From Chryseobacterium ureilyticum (GTDB lineage: Bacteria > Bacteroidota > Bacteroidia > Flavobacteriales > Weeksellaceae): a DNA stretch of 64,000 nt. The position numbers and the translations under genes are program-made. Every line of letters begins with the position of its first letter. Positions within the stretch are counted from its first letter, which is position 1. Below are positions 9,774 through 18,615 of the stretch, piece after piece. The notes under the pieces were generated by a model, which saw only the letters and a list, made by a program, of their open reading frames with translations, was not told the origin of the DNA and made no database searches. Location: NCBI RefSeq assembly GCF_900156735.1, contig NZ_FTOL01000005.1, forward strand, positions 186,001-250,000. The letters run 5' to 3'.

Positions 9774-9801
9774 TGTCAGGATTATAAAAAGACACCGACT
9801 A
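9774..9801 (+). promoter_or_regulatory. Candidate ECF-type promoter before the RclC-like gene
   Basis: In the 78-base gap after the anti-sigma gene: TGTCAGG (9774-9780), 15 bases, CGACTA (9796-9801). The spacing and GC-richer boxes in an AT-rich gap look like an ECF promoter (ECF41-type promoters, for example, use TGTCACA and CGTC). Inferred from the local sequence only. Confidence 0.35.
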
Positions 9802-9842
9802 TACTTGTGAAAACAACGAAGTATTAATTTAAAATTAAAAAA

Positions 9843-10295
9843 ATGGTCGGAACAGTACAGAAGTCTAAACAGAATCTCTCAACCCAAATCGGGTATTATA
9901 TTTCACTTTTTGGAGCCGCTCTTATCCTATTGTGGATCGGTATTTTCAAATTTACCCTAACAGAAGCTGCTGCTATAAAACCTTTGGTAGAAAACCATTT
10001 TCTTACCTTTTTCGTATATAATATTATGAGCGTGCAGGTAGTGTCAAATCTTATCGGAGTGATAGAAATTATCATTGCTTTATTACTGATATTTAGTGCG
10101 AAATTTGCATTCTTAAAACGATATGCAGGAATAGGAATGATTGTCACTTTTCTGGTAACGCTAAGTTATTTGTTTACAACGCCGGGAATGTGGAAAGTAG
10201 TGGATGGAGTGCCTGTGACAGACTTTTTTATCCTGAAAGATCTGATGCTTTTAGGATTTGGATTGATGATAGTTCAAACAAAAAATAATGAATAA
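9843..10295 (+). CDS. RclC/YkgB-like (DUF417) membrane protein
   Basis: 150-residue inner-membrane protein with four hydrophobic helices. The stretch [19 protein letters not shown] followed by [12 protein letters not shown] is the hallmark of the DUF417 family, whose E. coli member RclC (YkgB) belongs to the reactive-chlorine resistance operon and is required for hypochlorite survival by an unknown mechanism. Here it precedes and nearly overlaps the methionine sulfoxide reductase fusion, and both follow an ECF sigma/anti-sigma pair. Family assignment is from remembered motif similarity; a role in oxidant defence is inferred. Confidence 0.78.
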   Translation: MVGTVQKSKQNLSTQIGYYISLFGAALILLWIGIFKFTLTEAAAIKPLVENHFLTFFVYNIMSVQVVSNLIGVIEIIIALLLIFSAKFAFLKRYAGIGMIVTFLVTLSYLFTTPGMWKVVDGVPVTDFFILKDLMLLGFGLMIVQTKNNE

Positions 10296-10305
10296 AAAGC
10301 TAAAT

Positions 10306-11406
10306 ATGAAAAATATATTAATCGTACTCGGTATTATTCTGGGTATAGCAGTTTTCGCTGCCGGAACAGGGCTTTTTAAAAAGAATAAGCCTATTGAAGT
10401 AGAAGTGAAAAAAGAAAAACAGGAAATTATGGATAACAAGAATCTTAGGGAAATTTATTTTGCAGGTGGATGTTTTTGGGGAACTGAACATTTTTTTCAG
10501 CAGATCCGTGGTGTTGTAGGTACGGAAGTGGGATATGCTAACGGTAATACACAGAATCCTACGTATGAAGAAGTAGTAAGTCACACGACAGGATTTGCAG
10601 AAACAGTGAAAGTAAAATATGATCCTGAGCAGATAGATTTAAAGTTGTTGATTGATCTGTATTTTAAAACAATTGATCCCACGAGTATTGATCAACAAGG
10701 CAATGACAGAGGGAACCAATACAGAACCGGAATTTATTTTACAGATAAAAATGATGAAACTGTAGTGAAAGGGGAAGTTCAGAAACTGGCAAAAAATTAT
10801 AGTAAACCAATCGTTGTAGAAACCATTCCTTTGAAAAATTTCTATAAAGCAGAAGATTATCATCAGGATTATCTGGATAAGAATCCGGGAGGATATTGCC
10901 ATATTGAACCAGGACTTTTTGAAATGGCTAAAAAAGCAAACCCGCTACCAAAGGCAACTTCTTATCAAAAACAGGATAAAAAGGTTTTAAAAGAGAAACT
11001 TACGGCAGAACAATATAATGTCACCCAGGAAAATGGTACGGAAAGAGCTTTCCAGAACGAATACTGGGATGAAACCCGCGAAGGAATTTATGTAGATATT
11101 ACGACAGGAGAGCCTTTGTTTGTTTCAACAGATAAATTTCAATCTGGTTGTGGATGGCCTAGTTTTTCAAAACCGATTACAAAAGGTTTAATTGATGAAA
11201 AAATGGATCGCACTCACGGAATGACAAGGGTAGAGGTAAGAAGTAAAACAGGAGATGCTCATCTAGGACATGTTTTCAACGATGGACCAGAGGATAAAGG
11301 AGGTCTTCGTTACTGCATCAACAGTGCTTCTCTGAAGTTTATCCCAAAAGCTGAAATGGAAAGTAAAGGATACGGAAAATATCTTCCGTTGTTAGATAAA
11401 AAGTAA
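10306..11406 (+). CDS. msrAB: MsrA-MsrB fusion methionine sulfoxide reductase, membrane-anchored
   Basis: Repairs both stereoisomers of methionine sulfoxide. With the ATG at 10306 it has 366 residues: an N-terminal hydrophobic anchor or signal (4-24), the MsrA domain with catalytic Cys in GGCFWGTE (Cys56), and the MsrB domain with SGCGWPSF and catalytic Cys in RYCINSASL (about 337). The MsrB part lacks the two CxxC zinc pairs, so it is the zinc-free form. An alternative ATG at 10288 would overlap the previous stop by 8 bases. The anchor places the enzyme in the periplasm, fitting repair of envelope proteins after hypochlorite or similar oxidants. Last gene of the sigma operon; terminator follows. 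Confidence 0.93.
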   Translation: MKNILIVLGIILGIAVFAAGTGLFKKNKPIEVEVKKEKQEIMDNKNLREIYFAGGCFWGTEHFFQQIRGVVGTEVGYANGNTQNPTYEEVVSHTTGFAETVKVKYDPEQIDLKLLIDLYFKTIDPTSIDQQGNDRGNQYRTGIYFTDKNDETVVKGEVQKLAKNYSKPIVVETIPLKNFYKAEDYHQDYLDKNPGGYCHIEPGLFEMAKKANPLPKATSYQKQDKKVLKEKLTAEQYNVTQENGTERAFQNEYWDETREGIYVDITTGEPLFVSTDKFQSGCGWPSFSKPITKGLIDEKMDRTHGMTRVEVRSKTGDAHLGHVFNDGPEDKGGLRYCINSASLKFIPKAEMESKGYGKYLPLLDKK

Positions 11407-11414
11407 TGTGAAAG

Positions 11415-11438
11415 AATGGCTGCCGATTGGCAGCCATT
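11415..11438 (+). terminator. Intrinsic terminator of the sigma-msrAB operon
   Basis: Perfect 10-bp stem (11415-11424 with 11429-11438), loop GATT, followed by TATTTTT. It also sits just past the convergent gene ending at 11444 and may serve both. Confidence 0.8.
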
Positions 11439-11443
11439 TATTT

Positions 11444-12097
11444 TTAGTTGAATGTAGATCTTTGAAACCTTTCTTTAAAGCTTACTATTGAAAAATAGGA
11501 TAGTATAAGAAATCCCAATAGTAGAAAATAAGCCTCTTTGGTCAGTTGGGACAGAAAGTCTTGGATGTTATCAAAAATACTAGGCTCATATAAAGAAACT
11601 GAAAGCAATGGACCATCGTCTATTACTTCTATAACATCACCACAAAGCCCGCAAGATTCTGCCAACGGATTCAGATAAGTAACAGGAACAATTAAATTTC
11701 CGGTTTTTTCCAGGTCCAAGCCATATTCGTCATGTCTTGAAATATGCATATCATTGAGAATAGAAACAAAATCTCCATAGGTATTTTCTTTCCCTAAAAT
11801 AAATTCAAGACCCGTATGTTTCTCATTTCTTTGTTGTAATGCTTTCACTTCCGAAACATATACACCTGAATTTTCTTTTGCTTTACCTGCAGGAACTTCT
11901 ATTTTTTTGAAATTCCAGCTTCTTAATGGCTCATGAGTATCATTATAATTGCTATTGTCTTTTTTTAATTGGGCAGGAATTCTAAAATCTATTACTGAAG
12001 TGGTTATTTCTTCAATTTTTCTGTTACCAAAATGCCAAAGCAGAACAGGAATTACTAAAGCACTGATCAAGCCTGGAAAATAATACACTCTTTTCAT
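11444..12097 (-). CDS. Paralogous membrane protein, copy 2 (unknown function)
   Basis: 217 residues: one N-terminal membrane helix (PGLISALVIPVLLW), a soluble domain of about 145 residues, and one C-terminal helix (AYFLLLGFLILSYF). About a third identical by eye to the upstream gene, including YYxPGLISA, RNEKxTGxEF and YGxDxEKTG. The two genes share an ATGA overlap (4 bases), so translation is coupled. The soluble part contains a CGLCGD motif. The single N-terminal helix plus a small periplasmic alpha/beta-looking domain faintly recalls ExbD/TolR, but the C-terminal helix does not fit and I do not assign a family. Confidence 0.75.
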   Translation of the reverse strand: MKRVYYFPGLISALVIPVLLWHFGNRKIEEITTSVIDFRIPAQLKKDNSNYNDTHEPLRSWNFKKIEVPAGKAKENSGVYVSEVKALQQRNEKHTGLEFILGKENTYGDFVSILNDMHISRHDEYGLDLEKTGNLIVPVTYLNPLAESCGLCGDVIEVIDDGPLLSVSLYEPSIFDNIQDFLSQLTKEAYFLLLGFLILSYFSIVSFKERFQRSTFN

Positions 12098-12738
12098 ACC
12101 AGTTTTTTTCTATGAAATTGAAAATTTTCTTTTATACTCAACATTGAAATATTTAAAAATAATAAAAAACCAAAGATCATATAAAACGATTGTTTTGGAA
12201 GTTCTGCGGCATATTTTAATTTCCCTAAACCTCTATGTTGAATTTCTTCTTTGTAATGAACGGTTGCTGCTGAAGTTCCGCAAGAAAAATAGTTGTTTTC
12301 ATCTATTTTGTTAGAATCTTTATAATAATGAACCGCAAACAAGTGACCTGTTTTTTCGAAATCAATACCATAAACTTCCTGCTTGGCTAGTTCCATAGAA
12401 TTGAGTAATGTTATGAAATCCTTATAATTATTTTTATTATCAAGTACAAATTCAATTCCAGTTTCTTTCTCATTTCTTGCCTGTAATTTTTTTAATTCAG
12501 AAATATAATATTGTTGATTCTCTGAAGCTGTATTGGGAGATACAATAATCTTTTTGTAATTCCAGTTTCTTATGGGTTCAAAAGTATATTCTAAAGGAGT
12601 TTCAGGTGTAATTTTGGGAGGTATTCCCAGATCCATCACTGTATATTGAGGATGAACCCTTTGATTGCCATAATACCAGAATAGTATCGGAAGTAATATA
12701 GCACTGATGAGCCCCGGAACATAATATATTTTTTTCAT
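12094..12738 (-). CDS. Paralogous membrane protein, copy 1 (unknown function)
   Basis: 214 residues from the ATG at 12738 (MKKIYYVPG); the frame stays open upstream to 12792, but the longer start lacks the conserved opening seen in its paralogue. Topology as in the next gene: N-terminal helix (ISAILLPILFWYYG), soluble domain with KKIIVSP, RNEKETGIEF and YGIDFEKTG, C-terminal helix (SFYMIFGFLLFLNI). The CGLCGD motif of the paralogue is here only FSCGTSA. The pair probably arose by tandem duplication and forms a heteromeric complex or redundant set; this is inference. Confidence 0.75.
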   Translation of the reverse strand: MKKIYYVPGLISAILLPILFWYYGNQRVHPQYTVMDLGIPPKITPETPLEYTFEPIRNWNYKKIIVSPNTASENQQYYISELKKLQARNEKETGIEFVLDNKNNYKDFITLLNSMELAKQEVYGIDFEKTGHLFAVHYYKDSNKIDENNYFSCGTSAATVHYKEEIQHRGLGKLKYAAELPKQSFYMIFGFLLFLNISMLSIKENFQFHRKKLV

Positions 12739-12830
12739 CCTATTCGTTTTTGATAAAATTATAAAATAATTTAAGATTGAAGGAAGAAACATCTGTAAAA
12801 ATTAAGTTCTGTTATTAAAATTCAGGTGTG

Positions 12831-12863
12831 TTGATGAGAATTAAGATTAAAATATTAAATTTG
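12831..12863 (+). promoter_or_regulatory. Possible promoter of the AAA protein gene
   Basis: TTG (12831-12833), 22 bases, TAAATTTG (12856-12863). The -7 box is an exact TAnnTTTG match, 20 bases before the ATG; the -33 spacing is at the long end. Confidence 0.4.
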
Positions 12864-12882
12864 ATAGAACTAATAGGGAATT

Positions 12883-14232
12883 ATGAAGTTAATTGAACTC
12901 GCAGAAGAACTGAATGTCTCTGCAGAAGCCATCAAACAGTTTATACAGGATTTTGACCTTGAATTGGTAGACTGTATCAGTACAAACTTTGACGTGAAAG
13001 AAGACTTTGAGAAATTTGCCCGTGAAAATGTAGATTTTTTAAGATTGTACGAAAAAGATCTTGATAAAAATAAAACGCTTGAGCAGATTGCCAAAGTCAT
13101 CAATCAGCCTAAAGATAAAGTAGAAAAAGCAATAAAGGATAATAACCTCAATATTTTCGATAACGGTTTTTTCAAGTCTTCTATTTCAAGTTATGGAATA
13201 GATAATAAACTGGGCGGAAACTATAAATTTGTCTATGACTATTTCGGACATAAAACCAGTCTTCAGCAAAGAGATTTTATTGGATACCGAGACCTGTTTT
13301 TTTATACCTCAGCAGTGTTGGAGCCTTTTCTGAACCCTCAACAGATTAAAGATTGGGGAATCAATAAACCGGCAGGAATTATATTATACGGACCTCCGGG
13401 AAGCGGGAAAATTTTCTGGGCGAATAAAATTGCGCAAATTATCGGATATCAATTTAAAGAAGTTAAAAAACACTATCTGGGAACTTCGCTGGTTGATGGT
13501 AATGAAATCAATTTCAGTGATTTTCTTATTACCGTGATGAAGGAAAATAAAATGCTGCTTTTCATGGATGATTTTGATGAAATTATGATGCAGAGAAAAG
13601 CCGAAACAGATATCGCTTCGTGTAATCTGGAAGCCCAGGAATTGATACTCCATTATATCGGGAAATTTGAAAAAGAAGGTGTTTTGATGGTCGGTTCAGC
13701 CAATTCCGTTTCGGAAATTGATGAAGAAGTTTTGGCTCCTGGAAGATTTGATGTAATGATTCCTATATTTCCACCCAATGCTTCAGAACGCTCTGAAATT
13801 ATTTTATATGCAATGACAAGAGGTCTTGAAGAAGACTCCTTACTTTATAAAATTCTTAAAAATAATAAAGCAGACAAAATTCCTTTCTGGCATGATATAT
13901 CTTCAAAAATGAAGGTCTTCAGTAATACGATGCTGATTGATTTTACACAAAGTTTAAAAAAACGAATCAAAAATCTTTACCAAAGAACCCGTAATGAAAA
14001 GCTGAAGATAGATCAGAAGCTTTTAAACGGAGCCTTACGTGATGCTGCAGCCAAACTTACTGAAGAATATCTTGATCAGGTAGCAAGATTTTTAGCAGAT
14101 GTGATTATCAATAATTTTGATGAATTTCAATTTAGAATTCAGGCATTGCGAAACGAATTGGAAACCTATAAGGTCGTAGAAGAACCAAGACGTGCTATTG
14201 GATTTCAGCACAATGATGAGAAAGAAAAGTAG
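12883..14232 (+). CDS. AAA-family protein with IF2-N-like domain and altered Walker motifs
   Basis: 449 residues. Residues 1-30 (MKLIELAEELNVSAEAIKQF) look like the N-terminal domain of initiation factor IF-2, and a second similar unit is at 64-92. A classic AAA module follows at about 130-320: Walker A GPPGSGK-I (170-177), Walker B LLFMDD (225-230), sensor Asn274, and the GRFD arginine-finger motif (287-290). Two key positions differ from active AAA ATPases such as FtsH: the Thr after the Walker A lysine is Ile177, and the catalytic Glu of Walker B is Asp230. The C-terminal 120 residues are helical and unassigned. It may bind nucleotide without normal hydrolysis. A weak dyad (14247-14254 with 14293-14300, then T5) follows the gene. 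Confidence 0.8.
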   Translation: MKLIELAEELNVSAEAIKQFIQDFDLELVDCISTNFDVKEDFEKFARENVDFLRLYEKDLDKNKTLEQIAKVINQPKDKVEKAIKDNNLNIFDNGFFKSSISSYGIDNKLGGNYKFVYDYFGHKTSLQQRDFIGYRDLFFYTSAVLEPFLNPQQIKDWGINKPAGIILYGPPGSGKIFWANKIAQIIGYQFKEVKKHYLGTSLVDGNEINFSDFLITVMKENKMLLFMDDFDEIMMQRKAETDIASCNLEAQELILHYIGKFEKEGVLMVGSANSVSEIDEEVLAPGRFDVMIPIFPPNASERSEIILYAMTRGLEEDSLLYKILKNNKADKIPFWHDISSKMKVFSNTMLIDFTQSLKKRIKNLYQRTRNEKLKIDQKLLNGALRDAAAKLTEEYLDQVARFLADVIINNFDEFQFRIQALRNELETYKVVEEPRRAIGFQHNDEKEK

Positions 14233-14345
14233 CCGAGATGCTAGGTTTGGGATGTAAATGTTTAGTTTTAGTCTATTCATTTTATTATCTCTCATCCCAA
14301 GTTTTTCATTATTATTAATTACTTATTACTAATCATTCATTACTC

Positions 14346-15446
14346 ATGATCAGCATCTGGGAACAGGAAACATTTTATCGTAAAAGAGATATTATTATCA
14401 TTGGAGCCGGATTTTCCGGACTTTGGGCTGCCATATCCATTAAAGAGAGTTATCCTGATAAATGTGTATTGATTATTGAAAGAAGTAATATCCCTTTGGG
14501 TGCCTCAACAAGAAATGCTGGTTTTGCCTGTTTTGGAAGTCTTACAGAAATAATCGCCGATTCCAAGAAAATGGGTTGGGAAAAAACCTTAGATCTTGTT
14601 AAAATGAGATTTGACGGGCTTCATAAAATCAGACGATATTTTAAAAGTAATGAAATCGATTTTGAACTCAATGAAGGTTACGAAATTCTGAATAGTGATG
14701 AACCATTATCATCTATAGAGGAAGTAAATAATAGATTAAAATCCATAACCGGACTTGATAAAACCTATTCACTTAATCAGGGGAAGATCAAAGAATTCGG
14801 ATTGGGGAAATCTCAGTTTTTGATTGAAAATTCTTGTGAAGGAAGTTTGCATTCAGGGAAATTGTTGCAGAAACTTTTAGAGAAATGCCATGAGCTGAAA
14901 GTTGAGTTCTTATTTGGAACAGAAGTCAAAAATACAGAAGAGAGATCAGATGAGGTTGAAGTTTATCTTTCAGAAGACATTTCAGTTAAAACAGAAAAAT
15001 TGATTTATTGCACTAATGCATTTAGTTCAAATTTTTTGAAACATGAAAATATAATTCCTGCCCGTGGACAAATCTTATTGACCGAACCTATTGAAAATTT
15101 AAAATTAAGCGGAACTTTTCATTACGATGAAGGGTTTTATTATTTCAGAAATCTGGGAAACCGTATATTATTGGGTGGAGGAAGAAATCAGGATTTTAAA
15201 ACAGAAGAAACTACAGTTTTTGAAACTACAGAATATCTTCAGCAACATCTGGAAAGATTTTTGAAAGAAGTCGTTCTGCCGGATCAGGATTTTAAAATTG
15301 CCCTTCGCTGGTCAGGAATAATGGCTATGGGTGATGAAAAAACTCCTATTGTAAAGCAATTATCAGAGAAACAGTTTTGCGCTGTCAGACTTTCAGGAAT
15401 GGGAGTAGCACTGGCACCGAAAATAGGTGATATAGTGAAGAAATGA
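14346..15446 (+). CDS. FAD-dependent oxidoreductase (DAO/glycine-oxidase-like)
   Basis: 366 residues. The N-terminal Rossmann motif is IIIIGAGFSGLWAA (about 17-30) and is followed by an acidic strand end (LIIER) and GASTRNAGFACFGS, typical of the D-amino-acid oxidase superfamily that includes glycine oxidase and gamma-glutamylputrescine oxidase. The C-terminal FAD-contact segment (VRLSGMGVALAP) is present. No covalent-FAD cysteine was recognised. Substrate unknown; probably an amine or amino acid. It starts 113 bases after the AAA gene and may have its own promoter in that AT-rich gap. Confidence 0.85.
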   Translation: MISIWEQETFYRKRDIIIIGAGFSGLWAAISIKESYPDKCVLIIERSNIPLGASTRNAGFACFGSLTEIIADSKKMGWEKTLDLVKMRFDGLHKIRRYFKSNEIDFELNEGYEILNSDEPLSSIEEVNNRLKSITGLDKTYSLNQGKIKEFGLGKSQFLIENSCEGSLHSGKLLQKLLEKCHELKVEFLFGTEVKNTEERSDEVEVYLSEDISVKTEKLIYCTNAFSSNFLKHENIIPARGQILLTEPIENLKLSGTFHYDEGFYYFRNLGNRILLGGGRNQDFKTEETTVFETTEYLQQHLERFLKEVVLPDQDFKIALRWSGIMAMGDEKTPIVKQLSEKQFCAVRLSGMGVALAPKIGDIVKK

Positions 15447-15552
15447 TAAGTAACGAATGAAAATAAATGATTTATAGTTAGGGGATTTATATTTAACATG
15501 AATTCTAAAAATTCCACTTTAAATATTGAACTTTAAACCCTCAATTCTTCGC

Positions 15553-15582
15553 TTTCCACTCTAAAAGAAATCCTTATTTTTG
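15553..15582 (+). promoter_or_regulatory. Probable promoter of prfB
   Basis: TTTC (15553-15556), 18 bases, TATTTTTG (15575-15582). The exact TAnnTTTG box overlaps a TTG that could be mistaken for the prfB start and so favours the GTG at 15598 as the real start. Confidence 0.5.
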
Positions 15583-15597
15583 CAAAAAGAAAAAATC

Positions 15598-16710
15598 GTG
15601 ATCAACAACGACCAGATAAAAGAAGCTCAATCGAGAATTGAAGACTTACACAGATACCTTCAGATTGAAAAAAAGAAGATAGAAATTGCCAACGATGATG
15701 AGAAAACTGCAGCTCCTGAATTTTGGGACAATCCCAAAACGGCTGAAGCATTCCTGAAACAGCTTCGTTCCAAGAAAAAATGGGTAGAAAGCTATGATGA
15801 AATTCAGACACAGTTTGAAGATTTACAGGTTTTAGTTGATTTTGCCAAAGAAGATGCGGATTCTGAAAAAGAATTGGATGAAACTTTCCCGCAGTTGTTA
15901 GAAAAAATCGAGGACCTTGAGTTCAAGAATATGCTTTCCAATGAAGGAGATGAATTGTCTGCAGTTCTTCAGATCACAGCCGGAGCCGGAGGAACAGAAA
16001 GTTGTGACTGGGCATCCATGTTGATGAGAATGTATACGATGTGGGCAGAAAAGCAAGGGTATAAGATCCGTGAACTGAACTTCCAGGAAGGTGATGTAGC
16101 AGGAGTGAAAACCGTTACTCTTGAAATAGAAGGTGAGTTTGCTTTCGGATACTTAAGGGGTGAAAACGGAGTTCATAGGCTGGTAAGAATTTCACCTTTT
16201 GATTCCAATGCTAAACGTCATACCAGCTTTGTTTCTGTATATGTTTATCCTTTGGTGGATGATACTATTGAAATTAATATCAACCCTGCTGATATATCTT
16301 TTGAAACGATGAGGTCTTCCGGAGCCGGAGGTCAGAACGTAAACAAGGTAGAAACAGCTGTACGTCTTCGTCACGCACCTACCGGAATTATCATTGAAAA
16401 CTCAGAGTCTCGTTCGCAGCTTCAGAATAAGGAAAAAGCAATGCAGCTCCTTCGTTCCAGATTATACGAAATGGAATTGGAAGAGCGTATGAAGGCAAGA
16501 AATGAGATTGAAGCAAACAAAATGAAGATCGAGTGGGGAAGCCAGATCAGAAACTATGTGATGCACCCTTACAAATTGGTAAAAGATGTACGCTCAGGTC
16601 ATGAAACCTCAGATGTGGATGCTGTAATGAACGGAAACATTACTCCTTTCCTTAAAGCTTTCTTAATGGCTGATGGGACCGCGGTTTCCGATGATGACCT
16701 TGACCTATAA
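15598..16710 (+). CDS. prfB: Peptide chain release factor 2 (RF2), no programmed frameshift
   Basis: Terminates translation at UGA and UAA. 370 residues from the GTG at 15598; the TTG at 15580 lies inside the probable -7 promoter box, and the GTG start aligns with the usual RF2 N-terminus ([16 protein letters not shown]). It contains the RF2 stop-codon recognition tripeptide SPF (RISPFDSN) and the catalytic GGQ ([20 protein letters not shown]). Where many bacteria have an in-frame UGA after RxYL, this gene reads RYLQIEKKK continuously, so the autoregulatory +1 frameshift is absent. Confidence 0.96.
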   Translation: MINNDQIKEAQSRIEDLHRYLQIEKKKIEIANDDEKTAAPEFWDNPKTAEAFLKQLRSKKKWVESYDEIQTQFEDLQVLVDFAKEDADSEKELDETFPQLLEKIEDLEFKNMLSNEGDELSAVLQITAGAGGTESCDWASMLMRMYTMWAEKQGYKIRELNFQEGDVAGVKTVTLEIEGEFAFGYLRGENGVHRLVRISPFDSNAKRHTSFVSVYVYPLVDDTIEININPADISFETMRSSGAGGQNVNKVETAVRLRHAPTGIIIENSESRSQLQNKEKAMQLLRSRLYEMELEERMKARNEIEANKMKIEWGSQIRNYVMHPYKLVKDVRSGHETSDVDAVMNGNITPFLKAFLMADGTAVSDDDLDL

Positions 16711-16749
16711 ATATCATGTGAAATTTTAGTTAAAATCTTATAATTAATT

Positions 16750-16779
16750 TTTGTTTCAGATATTTTAGACCTACTTTTG
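16750..16779 (+). promoter_or_regulatory. Bacteroidota sigma-A promoter of the DedA gene
   Basis: TTTG (16750-16753), 18 bases, TACTTTTG (16772-16779), exact at both boxes. The ATG at 16796 follows after 16 bases, so the leader is about 10 bases. Confidence 0.7.
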
Positions 16780-16795
16780 TTGTTCATCGATATAT

Positions 16796-17491
16796 ATGGA
16801 AGATTTCAATAGCTGGAAGGATTTATTAAACCCGGAGTTTTATATTAAAATGGGAGGGTTTTGGCTTATTTTATTTATTGTTTTTGCTGAAACAGGTCTT
16901 TTTGTAGGATTTTTTCTACCTGGAGATTCACTACTGTTCGTTTCAGGGATTTATGCCGTTGAAATCATCAAAGAGACTTTTGGGTCTACAGGCAGTGATT
17001 TCTTAGACACAACTCTTTTGGCTACCGGAGTAGCACTTGCAGCAATTATAGGAAATGAAGTAGGGTATTACTTTGGAAGAAAAACAGGACCTTCTTTGTA
17101 TAAAAGACCGGATTCAATGCTTTTCAAGAAGAAGTATCTTTATCAGGCACATGATTTCTTTGAAAAACACGGTGCACTGGCAATCATTATGGCAAGATTC
17201 TTACCGGTTGTAAGAACTTTTACTCCTATTGTTGCCGGAATTGTAAAGATGGATAAAAGAGAATTCCTTAGAGATAATGTTATTGGGGCAGTTCTATGGT
17301 CGTTTATTTTGATCTTTGCTGGACATTACCTGGATAAATTATTTATGGATCAGTTTGGAATCAATCTGAAAGAAAAACTGGAATATATTATCATCGTTAT
17401 TGTATTGGTGACAACACTTCCGGTGATTATCAAATTTATGGTTGGTAAGAAAGAAGATTTCTCGAAATATGAGAATAAAGATTTTGAATAA
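16796..17491 (+). CDS. DedA family membrane protein
   Basis: 231 residues with five or so hydrophobic segments and the DedA/VTT core: FVGFFLPGDSLLFVSG near residues 35-52 and the conserved RFLPVVRTFTPIVAG re-entrant motif near 138-152. DedA proteins are implicated in membrane lipid carrier (undecaprenyl phosphate, phospholipid) flipping and envelope homeostasis. It sits alone, with its own promoter just downstream of prfB and a terminator at 17514-17540. Confidence 0.92.
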   Translation: MEDFNSWKDLLNPEFYIKMGGFWLILFIVFAETGLFVGFFLPGDSLLFVSGIYAVEIIKETFGSTGSDFLDTTLLATGVALAAIIGNEVGYYFGRKTGPSLYKRPDSMLFKKKYLYQAHDFFEKHGALAIIMARFLPVVRTFTPIVAGIVKMDKREFLRDNVIGAVLWSFILIFAGHYLDKLFMDQFGINLKEKLEYIIIVIVLVTTLPVIIKFMVGKKEDFSKYENKDFE

Positions 17492-17513
17492 AATTTCAAT
17501 ATAAAAATACACG

Positions 17514-17540
17514 AGGCTGTTTCAATTTTTGAGACAGCCT
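17514..17540 (+). terminator. Intrinsic terminator of the DedA gene
   Basis: 11-bp stem with one G-U pair (17514-17524 with 17530-17540), 5-base loop, followed by T-run to 17545. Confidence 0.8.
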
Positions 17541-17618
17541 TTTTTAAGCGCTATAAATACACAAAAAAGAATTCGTGGTAAACTTTCCCTTAAACTAATT
17601 TTAAGAGTTTAGATAGGC

Positions 17619-18488
17619 TTAATTTTTAATCCAATTCAGAATATTAGGATAAATTATACTGTCTCTTTTTCTTTTACTGAAAAACCTTGGAACGTGTCCG
17701 GTTCTCTCCATGAAAATGAATTTATGAGGGACATTCATTTTTGTAAGAGCAGAATCCATGGCTTTTCCCTGATGTTGATTAACCAGAAAGTCATTATTTC
17801 CCTGAAATAATAGAGTAGGAACATTGGTAATATTTGCAATAGGACTGGCTTCTTTGAAGGCTTCGGAAAGATCTTTACGTTCAAATTTTGTTCCTACAAC
17901 CTTTTGAAAAGTAGGAGAGGTGTATTGAGAATAGAAAGATTTCAGATACTCAGTGCTATAAAAATCTGTAGGACCGCTTAATGAAATAATTTTCTTGATC
18001 TGGTCAGGATTTTGGTATCCATAGAGCAAAGCAAGGTGTCCGCCAGCACTTTCCCCAAGAAGAATATAATTATTCGGTTGTAGTTCTGCTTTTTCTGCTA
18101 AAGAATTAAACTTTTGAATGGCAGAACCGATATCTTCAAGCTGTTGTTTGTAGGTGATTTTTTTTCGATGAGAAACTAACCGGTAATTCATATTGATACT
18201 GGGAATTTTATTCTCAAACAACATTTTCTGGATCTGAATCATATGTTCTTTCTTTCCCATCGTCCAAGCTCCACCGTGAACAATGAGAACAACAGGAGAA
18301 TCCTCGGCATAATCTTTAGGAAGAAAAACATCCATTTTTTGTCTTTTATGTTCTCCGTATTTCAGATTATATATTTTTTGCTGACCATCAGGACCTACCC
18401 ATACTCTGAACTTTGTATTACAGGACTGCAGCAGGAAACTGATGCATCCCATAATGAATAAATGGTATCTGAGAATGAGCCTTTTCAT
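17619..18488 (-). CDS. Alpha/beta-hydrolase lipoprotein (esterase, HSL/BD-FAE-like)
   Basis: 289 residues. The N-terminus MKRLILRYHLFIMGCISFLLQSC ends in a lipobox-like LQSC, so the protein is probably an envelope lipoprotein. The hydrolase core shows the oxyanion motif HGGAWTMGK, the nucleophile elbow GESAGGH, Asp of QGNNDFLV and His of RTGHVPRF, the order expected for an alpha/beta-hydrolase of the lipase/esterase branch. The motif near PTDFYSTEY forms part of the lid. Substrate unknown. Monocistronic; a TACTTTTG -7-like box lies upstream on the minus strand (18516-18523) without a convincing -33. Confidence 0.88.
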   Translation of the reverse strand: MKRLILRYHLFIMGCISFLLQSCNTKFRVWVGPDGQQKIYNLKYGEHKRQKMDVFLPKDYAEDSPVVLIVHGGAWTMGKKEHMIQIQKMLFENKIPSINMNYRLVSHRKKITYKQQLEDIGSAIQKFNSLAEKAELQPNNYILLGESAGGHLALLYGYQNPDQIKKIISLSGPTDFYSTEYLKSFYSQYTSPTFQKVVGTKFERKDLSEAFKEASPIANITNVPTLLFQGNNDFLVNQHQGKAMDSALTKMNVPHKFIFMERTGHVPRFFSKRKRDSIIYPNILNWIKN

Positions 18489-18615
18489 ATATTAAAATTA
18501 CAGAAAAAAGAGCAGCAAAAGTAGTAAAAAGATATGATTTGCATGAGTTTTTGTATTGCTTTTCAGGATGTTAATTTTAGTTTTATTATCTTTTCATGTA
18601 TTTGATATAAAACAG

